Positions 7,579 to 14,780 of a stretch of DNA of 64,000 nt are shown one piece after another (position 1 is the first letter of the stretch; the number at the start of each line of letters is the position of its first letter). Made by a program: the position numbers and the translations under genes. The stretch is taken from NCBI RefSeq assembly GCF_051020955.1, contig NW_027476112.1:1612001-1676000 (forward strand). Reading direction: 5' to 3'. This stretch comes from Megalopta genalis. Taxonomy: Eukaryota; Arthropoda; Insecta; Hymenoptera; Halictidae. Under the pieces are notes generated by a model. That model was not told the DNA's origin, searched no databases, and was given only the letters and a program-made list of their open reading frames with translations.

Positions 7579-8099
7579 GAGTAGGCGGGCGGCGGGTGTA
7601 CCAGAACATGCTGGTTTCATTGCCCGCCGCCCGCCAACAGAGGAGGACCTCCACTGTTGGGAGTGGGGGATGACGAGTCGTCTGAGGGAGGCGAGTGTTA
7701 ACTGTGATCCTCCTCCGATATACTCGTCGTCCCCCCGGCGGCCGCTGTGATCAGGGCGGGGGCCCTGGTCACCTATCGCGCGGTCGCCGTGTCGGGGCGG
7801 TTCGGGGTGCGACCCCTCGCGCCGCCGAATTTAAATGGATTTTAGGGGGGAGGATTTATTTTATTTCCCCCCGGGACGCGGCCGGCCATCGTTACCATCT
7901 TGATGGCCGGCCAGGCGATGGGGAGCCGCGGTAGTGTTCTTCAAGAGTTCCCGTGGCTCCCCCGTTGAATCGCCAGCGATCGGTTCTGCGTCCTCAGGTC
8001 GCCGTGGAGGTTTTAGTGGGTCAAACCCCACACTACCCTCGTCCCGCTCCCCCGGGCGGGGCGGGGGTGTCTGGCAAGCAGATTTCCTCCACGTAAAAT
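7579..8099 (+). other. 3' UTR of E2 with serial hairpins
   Basis: No gene is seen. The first stem is perfect (7584-7596 with 7623-7635, 13 bp) and encloses an inner CCAG/CTGG. A second stem, TCGTCT (7678-7683) with AGGCGA (7689-7694), carries a G-U pair where most copies have G-C. The GGCCGGCCATC stem is at 7880-7890 with 7902-7912. The GGGGAGCCGCGG stem is one G-C pair shorter than usual because of GCGATGGGG in place of GCGAGGGGG. A GTGGG/CCCAC hairpin and a GC-rich foldback follow before ACGTAAAATA. The T at 8099 sets up AATAAA at 8097-8102. Confidence 0.85.
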
Positions 8100-8116
8100 A
8101 AAAAAAAAAAAAAAAA

Positions 8117-8120
8117 GGTT
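8117..8120 (+). repeat. Junction with no full repeat unit, GGTT only
   Basis: The E2 poly(A) is followed by just GGTT and then the E3 C-run. The four bases are both the downstream flank of E2 and the upstream flank of E3. This is what a 4-bp GGTT target duplication predicts when E3 used the GGTT next to the E2 tail. Confidence 0.85.
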
Positions 8121-8194
8121 CCCCCCCGTGTCCGCTACCTTGTCGTGGTGGGGGGGCTTCGTGCCCTAATGATCCTCAAGGCTATGCCGGCGGG
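8121..8194 (+). ncRNA. Candidate HDV-like ribozyme of E3
   Basis: Same fold as in E2: P1 C-run 8121-8127 with G-run 8150-8156, and P3 ACC/GGT around TTGTCGT. One substitution (GCTATGCC for GCTGTGCC) lies on the 3' side, in the segment whose pairing I could not assign. Confidence 0.55.
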
Positions 8195-8490
8195 GAATTT
8201 ATTCCCTGGCAGGTTCTACCATGCCGGAGTGGCTTGAGGTGAGGGGCCAACTAAAGTCGGACACATACCGTAAACCTGTGGTCATGTTTTACAGGAACGG
8301 GGGTCTTGCCTTAACCGGCCGGGCCGCGAGGATGACAACCTCTCTAAAAAATCCCTAGCCCCAAGCAGTGTTACGCGGTGATGAGGGTGTAGCTGGAGTA
8401 AGCGCCAGCTATGGTTGGTGGGTGCACCAATCTTTAGCGGACAACCCCGGGTTACCTGGCGACCCCCGGGTGTATTAGCCTTCCCCGGGT
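8195..8490 (+). promoter_or_regulatory. E3 leader downstream of the ribozyme
   Basis: Noncoding apart from the 3' portion of the 22-codon upstream ORF. The variants GTGTTACGCGG and CCCGGGTTACCTGG are shared only with E6. The CCCCGGG/CCCGGGG pair around the ORF1 ATG is intact. Confidence 0.55.
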
Positions 8491-10680
8491 ATGGCGGCTC
8501 TGCCCGGGGTGACCTTCTTTCCGACCACACTCGTGGGACCAATTATGGATTCTTTTAAACAAATAACCGGGGAGGGGGGAAACGAGCGTGAGGTGGAGGT
8601 GCGCGGTCCTATCGTGCGCCTCAAAAGATGTACAGAGCCGGTGTCGCGGAGGCATTCTGCAACACGCGGCAAAAAGAGGACCGCAGCGGGCCTTGGTGAG
8701 TGCGATGAGGGGGAGGAGTCAGATTTCTCTGTCTCCTCAAACCACTCATCGCAGAGTGTCCCGGGCTCGTCGTCAGCGAGGAAAAGAGGACGGCCGCCGA
8801 CGACCGGCGAATATGTTGGCCTCGCAGAGGCCAAACTTAGGCTGGCCGAGGCTTCGCAGCTGGAGGCCGAGGCGAGGGAGGTGGCGGCGATATTCGACCC
8901 GGGAGCCCCCGTGCCGAGACCATCGCGGTCGAGCGTCCCGCTCCCGGACGAGACGGATATAGCGGAAAATTTCCGCAACCGTCCGACGCGGGATGTCGCG
9001 GCCGCTATATTGGAGAGCCTGGATGAAGTGGCCAGGATCTCCGGCGTGTCAAAGGGGCTGAAGGGCAATTTGGCCCGCGCCCTGAGGGTGGCCGCCTTAA
9101 ACGGCAGGGTAGGGGTGTCGGAGCTGGCAGTGAGGTCAGCTACCGACGCCACGCGTGTCCTGGAGGCCGAAAATGCAGTTCTCAGGGGGCAAATGACGGA
9201 GCTGCAGGCGGAGGTGGCCCGGCTCCGGCAGGTGGTGGAGGCGAGAACGGCTGCTGCCGCAATGCCTCCGCCACGGCGCCCGGGAGAGGGCTCAGTATCG
9301 CCGCCGATCGTCGGCGCCCGGGATTGCCATCGCTCCGGGCAAGAAAAGTCCTCGCCACCACCTGCGGCTGCGCCCGCAGATTTTCTGGCGCAAATAGGCG
9401 CCCTGATGGACGCCAAATTGGCGTCATTCAGGAAGGAGCTCGCGCCGCGAACGGACTCGGCCCTACGATCGGTGGCCCCTGGACCGTCCGTCCCCTCACA
9501 GTCTTCGGACGGGGTGGGGCGGAGGGCGAAGAAGAAAAAGAAAGGTGGGAAATCTGGGGCGGCTATAGCGGCCCAGACGGAGCCCGCTCGACCTCGAGCA
9601 GAATTGGCCCCACACTCCGCCGCGCCTCCACCTCAGGAGGCGTGGTCCCAGGTGGTTGGCCGGAAGGCCAAAAAGGCGGCTGCCAAGGCCACTGCGGCCG
9701 CGAATAGAAAAGGACGGGTGGTCCCGGCGGCCCCCAGGAAGACACCCCTGCCTCCTCGACCGCCACGCACAGCAGCGGTTACCATAACGGTTCCGTCTGG
9801 CGTGGACATTACTTACGCGCAGGCGATGGCCACTGCCAGGTCCAAGGTTGACCTGGCAGAAATTGGCATCGCCTCGCTGAGGCCGCGAAGGGCGGTGACT
9901 GGGGGGTTAATTTTGGAGGTCCCTGGCACCGATGGGGCCGCCAAGGCCACCGTCCTCGCCACAAAAGTGGCGGAAGCGCTGGCAGGCACCGGCGTAAAGG
10001 TCGCGCGTCCGGTCAAAAAAGCTGACCTTAGGGTGCGCGGCCTGGTCGACTCGACCACGCCGGCGGAGGTCGCTGCGGCTGTTGCCCGCGTGGGCGGGTG
10101 CAGCGAGGGGGACATCAATACCGGCGAAATCCGGGCTTCCCCCTCGGGATTGGGCACCCTCTGGGTCCGATGTCCTGCCGCGGCCGCTCGCAAGGTTGCT
10201 GTCGCGGGCCGGATAACTGTCGGCTGGACCCAGGCAGCCGTGGAGGCCCTGAGTGCCCGGCCCCTGCAGTGTTACCGTTGCCTTGGTGTTGGCCACACCA
10301 GTCAGCGGTGCACTTCTGCCGAGGATAGGTCCAACTGCTGCTATAGATGCGGCAGTCGGGACCATAAGGTGGCAGCCTGTACGGCCACGCCCAATTGTCC
10401 GCTTTGTGCGGGCGCGGGCAAGCCGTCTGGTCACCGCCTCGGGAGCCGGGCATGTCCTGCCGGTGCGGGGCGAGGCAAGGGGGGCGGCCAAAGGTCGTCT
10501 GCCAGATTTAATAAAAAAGGGAAGGGAACCACGATGGCCAAGGCAGCGACCACCGTGGCCAGCAACGAAAAGGCGGCACCTCCTGATGCTACCGCCGCAC
10601 CCGCGGGGGCGGATGGGACCAATAAAGTCCCAGACGCCACCGCATCCGCGGCCGTGACGGCGATGGACACGGCTGTGTAA
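8491..10680 (+). CDS. ORF1 of E3, Gag-like protein
   Basis: 729 aa, the same subtype as E2 and E6. It has the RKRGRPP AT-hook-like motif, the coiled coil, the KKKKK patch and all three CCHC knuckles intact. It reads MDSFKQITGE after the second in-frame Met, where E2 has MDSFSQITGE. SSDGVGRR replaces SSDRVGRR just before the basic patch, apparently private to this copy. The last A of its stop codon is the first base of the ORF2 ATG. Confidence 0.96.
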   Translation: MAALPGVTFFPTTLVGPIMDSFKQITGEGGNEREVEVRGPIVRLKRCTEPVSRRHSATRGKKRTAAGLGECDEGEESDFSVSSNHSSQSVPGSSSARKRGRPPTTGEYVGLAEAKLRLAEASQLEAEAREVAAIFDPGAPVPRPSRSSVPLPDETDIAENFRNRPTRDVAAAILESLDEVARISGVSKGLKGNLARALRVAALNGRVGVSELAVRSATDATRVLEAENAVLRGQMTELQAEVARLRQVVEARTAAAAMPPPRRPGEGSVSPPIVGARDCHRSGQEKSSPPPAAAPADFLAQIGALMDAKLASFRKELAPRTDSALRSVAPGPSVPSQSSDGVGRRAKKKKKGGKSGAAIAAQTEPARPRAELAPHSAAPPPQEAWSQVVGRKAKKAAAKATAAANRKGRVVPAAPRKTPLPPRPPRTAAVTITVPSGVDITYAQAMATARSKVDLAEIGIASLRPRRAVTGGLILEVPGTDGAAKATVLATKVAEALAGTGVKVARPVKKADLRVRGLVDSTTPAEVAAAVARVGGCSEGDINTGEIRASPSGLGTLWVRCPAAAARKVAVAGRITVGWTQAAVEALSARPLQCYRCLGVGHTSQRCTSAEDRSNCCYRCGSRDHKVAACTATPNCPLCAGAGKPSGHRLGSRACPAGAGRGKGGGQRSSARFNKKGKGTTMAKAATTVASNEKAAPPDATAAPAGADGTNKVPDATASAAVTAMDTAV

Positions 10681-13600
10681 TGGGGCCCCCGGGCCCGATA
10701 ATACAAGTTAACCTCAACTGCTCGGCCAGAGCGCAGGATCTCATGTTTCAATGCCTGGCCGAGCGGGGTGCCGGGTTGGCAGTCGTGGCGGAGCCGCACA
10801 GGGTCCCCAAACATCCACACTGGATGGGGGACTCGATTGGCTCCGCCGCGATTATTTGGGCTGGGAGGCCGGGGTCCCCGCCGTGCTCGCTTATCGAGCG
10901 CGGCCTGGGATACGTGGCCGTTGATTGGGGCGGCACCGCGGTTGTGGCGATATACGCACCTCCAAGGTGGTCCCTCGAAGAGTTTGAGCAGTATCTGGAC
11001 GGGGTAGGGAGATGCGTCTCCCGCTGCCATCCCCGTCCGGTGCTGGTCCTGGGGGACTTTAATGCCAAGGCCACGGCTTGGGGTTCCCCCGGGACTGATT
11101 CGAGGGGCCGGGAGGTGCTGGATTGGGCGGCGGGACTGGAGCTCCGTCTTCTGAACACGGGCTCGGTCCATACGTGCGTGCGGCATAACGGGGGGTCCAT
11201 CGTTGACCTTTCGTGGGCAACGCCCCCGGCCGCGCGCCGTATTACGGGGTGGAGGGTGGCGGAAGGGGTCGAGACGTTGTCTGACCACAGATACATAGTT
11301 CTCGACCTCTCCGGCGCCCCACCATCGACACCCCGTCGTCGCCCCGCCGATGAGGGTTCGCCTCAGCCGCGGTGGGCGCTGAAGCGCCTCGACCAGGACG
11401 CTCTGATGGCGGCAGCACACGTCGTGGCCTGGCCAGCAACACCGGCTGGGCCAGTCGACGGGAATGGGGAGGCCCAGTGGTTCCGGGGCGCAATGACGTC
11501 GATTTGCGACGTCGCCATGCCCCGGGCCAGGGTCTTCCCGAGGAAGGCGGTGTACTGGTGGTCGCGAGAAATAGCGGAATTACGCACCGAGTGCGTCCGC
11601 GCGCGACGCCAGTACGCTCGCGCCCGTCGACGACGACGTACGGACGACGTTCTGGCTGCCCAGCTGTACGGGCGATATCGGGAGAAGGTGGTCGCCCTGC
11701 AGCTGGCCATCAGGCGAGCGAAGGACCAGGCCTGGCGCGATCTTCTCGGCTCTCTAAACCGAGATCCGTGGGGGCGCCCATACAAGATGGCATTGGGACG
11801 ATTGCGTCCCTGGGCGCCCCCCGTGACGGAGAGCCTGGATCCGGGGCTGCTCGGGCGGGTCGTGGACGCTTTATTCCCCGTTAGCGGGGAGGCGTCCCGG
11901 CCTGTCCCTGAGCCAGAGGAACATGAGTGGTCCCCGGATCTTGAGGTCGCGCCGGAGGAGATGGCCGGGGTCGTCAAATGGCTCCGGGGCAAGAATACCG
12001 CCCCGGGGCCGGACGGTATCCCCGGCCGGGTCTGGCTGCTCGCCGCGAGCGTCCTGGGCGAGAGGCTGAGGAGCCTCTACTCTGGGCTCCTGAGGTCGGG
12101 GACGTTCCCCGACCTATGGAGAGAAAGTCGGATGGTCCTCTTGAGGAAGGATGGGAGGCCGGGGGATTCTCCCTCCGCGTACCGGCCCATTTGTCTCCTG
12201 GATGAGGCGGGCAAGATCTTCGAGAAGATCATTGTTGCCCGCCTCTCCAGACACCTGTCCCGCGACGGCCCCGATCTGGCGGACTGCCAGTTTGGCTTCC
12301 GGGAGGGGCGATCGACGGTCGACGCTATCGAGCGTCTCAAGTCCCTCTCGGACAATGCCGTGGCAAGGGGCGGGGTGTGCTTGGCGGTGTCCATTGACAT
12401 CGTCAATGCGTTCAACACCCTGCCCTGGTCCGCCATTAGGGAGGCCCTCGTCGATCACCGGGTGCCTCCCTATCTGAGGCGGGTGATCGGAGCCTACCTG
12501 CGGGACAGGTGGGTCGAATACCCGGGCCGGTGCGGGATGATACGGAGGGAAGTGGACCGCGGGGTCCCGCAGGGGTCCGTTTTAGGACCGCTCCTGTGGG
12601 ACCTGGGTTATAACGCGGTCCTGGAGAAGGCCTCCCTGCCCGACGGTGCCACCCTCGTCTGCTACGCGGACGACACGTTGGTGGTCGCCGTCGGGAGTAC
12701 CTTCGAGAGGACCATCCGACGAGCAGAGGTTGCGGTGGCAGCCGTCGTCGCGAGGATCCGCGATCTGGGGCTGAAAATAGCCCCGGAGAAGGCCGAGGCT
12801 GTCTGGTTTCACGGACGGCCTCGGTCTCGGCCACCGGCCAGATCGTGGATCCGGGTTGGAGAAGCCTGCGTCGAGGTGAAGGCCGAGTTGAAATATCTCG
12901 GACTGATCCTCGACAGCCACTGGTGCTTCGATGCGCATCTCGACCGTCTCGTCCCCCGAGTCGAAAAGGCGGCGGCCTCTTTGGGCCGCCTGCTGCCCAA
13001 CCTCGGGGGACCGGGAGATTTGGTGCGCCGCCTATACCTGGGCGTGGTGCGGTCTATGGCCTTATACGGTGCCCCAATCTGGGCGCCGTACGTGATGACC
13101 AGCCGGCGCAACACGCTGTTGTTGCGCCGGCTGCAGAGGCGGATGGCCATCCGCCTCATAAGAGGTTACCGCACCGCGTCTACCGTGGCGGCGCTTGCTC
13201 TGGCGGGAGAACTTCCCTTCGAGCTTCAGGCGGCGGTGCGCGCCTATGTTTACAGGCGCACTAGCATCGCCAGCCGTGCTCGGGGGTCCCCGCCGGAGCG
13301 AGAGACGGTCGAGGGCTTCGAGCTCCAGGCCCGGCGACTAGCGCTCGCCAGATGGCGTGCCGAGCTTTGCTCCCACGCCGGCGAGCGCGTCCCCGGGGCT
13401 CTCCTGCCGCACTTCACCTCGTGGCGGGAGAGACGGCATGGCAGGCTCTCCTACCGAGCGACGCAGGTGTTCACCGGGCATGGCTGCTTCGGTGTCTACC
13501 TGTGTCGCATCGGGCGGGAAGCGACGACGGTGTGCCACCATTGTGGCGCGGAGGAAGACTCGGCGCAGCACACGCTGGAGGAATGCCCCGCCTTTTCAGC

Positions 13601-13823
13601 GCTGCGCCGAGTCCTAAAACGAGAAATCGGCCACGACCTCGCACTCTCCAGCCTAGTTGGGGCCATGCTGGAGAGCTCGGAGAAGTGGGCGGCAGCAATC
13701 TCTTTCTGCGAGGAGGTTATGTCGCGGAAGGAGGCTGCCGAGCGGGATCGGGAGCTTACAGATCCCGCCCGACGTGCCCGGGGACGGCGTGCGCGCCCAC
13801 GCCGAGAAACCCCGGGCAGCTGA
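10680..13823 (+). CDS. ORF2 of E3, endonuclease and reverse transcriptase
   Basis: 1047 aa, full length and open. Endonuclease residues (E38, D126, N128, D176, D202-H203), polymerase SIDIVNAF and YADD, and the terminal CHHC finger are all present. Differences from the majority are ERLKS with DHRVPP (shared with E2), KAELKYLG, DSHWCFD for DSRWSFD (the HWCFD form is shared with E5), GYRTAST, RARGSPPE, KREIGHD and LESSEKW. These cluster after the polymerase core, in the thumb and C-terminal region, and none removes a known catalytic residue. Confidence 0.97.
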   Translation: MGPPGPIIQVNLNCSARAQDLMFQCLAERGAGLAVVAEPHRVPKHPHWMGDSIGSAAIIWAGRPGSPPCSLIERGLGYVAVDWGGTAVVAIYAPPRWSLEEFEQYLDGVGRCVSRCHPRPVLVLGDFNAKATAWGSPGTDSRGREVLDWAAGLELRLLNTGSVHTCVRHNGGSIVDLSWATPPAARRITGWRVAEGVETLSDHRYIVLDLSGAPPSTPRRRPADEGSPQPRWALKRLDQDALMAAAHVVAWPATPAGPVDGNGEAQWFRGAMTSICDVAMPRARVFPRKAVYWWSREIAELRTECVRARRQYARARRRRRTDDVLAAQLYGRYREKVVALQLAIRRAKDQAWRDLLGSLNRDPWGRPYKMALGRLRPWAPPVTESLDPGLLGRVVDALFPVSGEASRPVPEPEEHEWSPDLEVAPEEMAGVVKWLRGKNTAPGPDGIPGRVWLLAASVLGERLRSLYSGLLRSGTFPDLWRESRMVLLRKDGRPGDSPSAYRPICLLDEAGKIFEKIIVARLSRHLSRDGPDLADCQFGFREGRSTVDAIERLKSLSDNAVARGGVCLAVSIDIVNAFNTLPWSAIREALVDHRVPPYLRRVIGAYLRDRWVEYPGRCGMIRREVDRGVPQGSVLGPLLWDLGYNAVLEKASLPDGATLVCYADDTLVVAVGSTFERTIRRAEVAVAAVVARIRDLGLKIAPEKAEAVWFHGRPRSRPPARSWIRVGEACVEVKAELKYLGLILDSHWCFDAHLDRLVPRVEKAAASLGRLLPNLGGPGDLVRRLYLGVVRSMALYGAPIWAPYVMTSRRNTLLLRRLQRRMAIRLIRGYRTASTVAALALAGELPFELQAAVRAYVYRRTSIASRARGSPPERETVEGFELQARRLALARWRAELCSHAGERVPGALLPHFTSWRERRHGRLSYRATQVFTGHGCFGVYLCRIGREATTVCHHCGAEEDSAQHTLEECPAFSALRRVLKREIGHDLALSSLVGAMLESSEKWAAAISFCEEVMSRKEAAERDRELTDPARRARGRRARPRRETPGS

Positions 13824-14341
13824 GAGTAGGCGGGCGGCGGGTGTACCAGAATATGCTGGTTTCATTGCCCGCCGCCCGCCAACAGAGGAGGACGTCCACT
13901 TTTGGGAGTGGGGGATGACGAGTCGCCTGAAGGAGGCGAGGGTTAACTGTAATCCTCCTCCAATATACTCAACGTCCCCCCGGCGGCCGCTGTGATCAGG
14001 GCGGGGGCCCTGGTCACCTATCGCGCGGTCGCCGTGTCGGGGCGGTGCGGGGTGCGACCCCTCGCGCCGCCGAATTTAAATCGATTTAGGGGGGAGGATT
14101 TATTTTATTTCCCCCCGGGACGCGGCCGGCCATCGTTACCATCTTGATGGCCGGCCAGGCGAGGGGGAGCCGCGGTAGTGTTCTTCAAGAGTTCCCGTGG
14201 CTCCCCCGTTGAATCGCCAGCGATCGGTCCTGCGTCCTCAGGTCGCCGTGGAGGTTTTAGTGGGTCAAACCCCACACTACCCTCGTCCCGCTCCCCCGGG
14301 CGGGGCGGGGGTGTCTGGAGAGCAGATTTCCTCCACGTAAA

Positions 14342-14343
<2 letters not shown>
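13824..14343 (+). other. 3' UTR of E3 with serial hairpins
   Basis: No gene is seen. The stop-proximal 13-bp stem (13829-13841 with 13868-13880), the GGCCGGCCATC stem and the GGGGGAGCCGCGG stem are all complete. The TCGCCT/AGGCGA hairpin has its G-C form. Local differences are TATACTCAACGTCC for TATACTCGTCGTCC and AAATCGATTTAGG for AAATGGATTTTAGG. Confidence 0.85.
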
Positions 14344-14372
<29 letters not shown>

Positions 14373-14374
<2 letters not shown>

Positions 14375-14409
14375 TTATGTCAAGGTTATGTCAAGGTTAT
14401 GTCAAGGTT
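14373..14409 (+). repeat. 11-bp telomere-like repeat, 3 units plus GGTT
   Basis: Three perfect tandem GGTTATGTCAA units (14373-14383, 14384-14394, 14395-14405) and GGTT sit between the E3 tail and E4. This confirms that the unit is tandemly repeated and 11 bp long. Confidence 0.93.
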
Positions 14410-14483
14410 CCCCCCCGTGTCCGCTACCTTGTCGTGGTGGGGGGGCTTCGTGCCCTAATGATCCTCAAGGCTGTGCCGGCGGG
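14410..14483 (+). ncRNA. Candidate HDV-like ribozyme of E4
   Basis: P1 C-run 14410-14416 with the 7-G run after GTGGT, and P3 and loop identical to E2. It follows the longest repeat run but one in the window, so its boundary with the 11-bp repeat is unambiguous: GGTT, then seven C. Confidence 0.55.
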
Positions 14484-14780
14484 GAATTTATTCCCTGGCA
14501 GGTTCTACCATGCCGGAGTGGCTTGAGGTGAGGGGCCAACTAAAGTCGGACACATACCGTAAACCTGTGGTCATGTTTTACAGGAACGGGGGTCTTGCCT
14601 TAACCGGCCGGGCCGCGAGGATGACAACCTCTCTAAAAAATCCCTAGCCCCAAGCAGTGTTGCGCGGTGAAGAGGGCGTAGCTGGAGTAAGCGCCAGCTA
14701 TGGTTGGTGGGTGCACCAATCGTTAGCGGACAACCCCGGGGTACCTGGCGACCCCCCGGGCGTATTAGCCTTCCCCGGGT
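14484..14780 (+). promoter_or_regulatory. E4 leader downstream of the ribozyme
   Basis: Noncoding. One base longer than the E2 type because of an extra C in GACCCCCCGGGCG. The start-codon hairpin CCCCGGG/CCCGGGG is kept although the loop changed from GGCTCTG to GGCTCTA. Confidence 0.55.

Larger units (their letters stand above)
1876..8116 (+). mobile_element. Element E2, complete R1-clade non-LTR retrotransposon
   Basis: Complete copy: C-run at 1876-1882, leader, ORF1, ORF2, 3' UTR and poly(A) (17 A, 8100-8116). The order Gag-like ORF1 with three CCHC knuckles, TAATG junction, AP-type endonuclease plus reverse transcriptase ORF2 with a C-terminal CCHC finger, and poly(A) is diagnostic of the R1 clade. 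This group includes R1, TRAS and SART. R1 in ribosomal genes is excluded because the flanks are 11-bp repeats and not 28S rDNA. Both ORFs are intact. Confidence 0.97.
8121..14372 (+). mobile_element. Element E3, complete R1-clade non-LTR retrotransposon
   Basis: Complete copy with both ORFs intact and a 29-A tail (14344-14372). Its leader and ORF1 are almost the same as those of E6 (TTACGCGG and GGGTTACCTGG in the leader, KQITGE in ORF1). Its ORF2 C-terminal half instead shares the HWCFD variant with E5, so the copy is a mosaic. Confidence 0.97.

Noticed and set aside
1876..8116. R1 element in ribosomal DNA
   Set aside because: The protein family fits, but no 28S sequence flanks any copy. 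The flank is always the 11-bp repeat.
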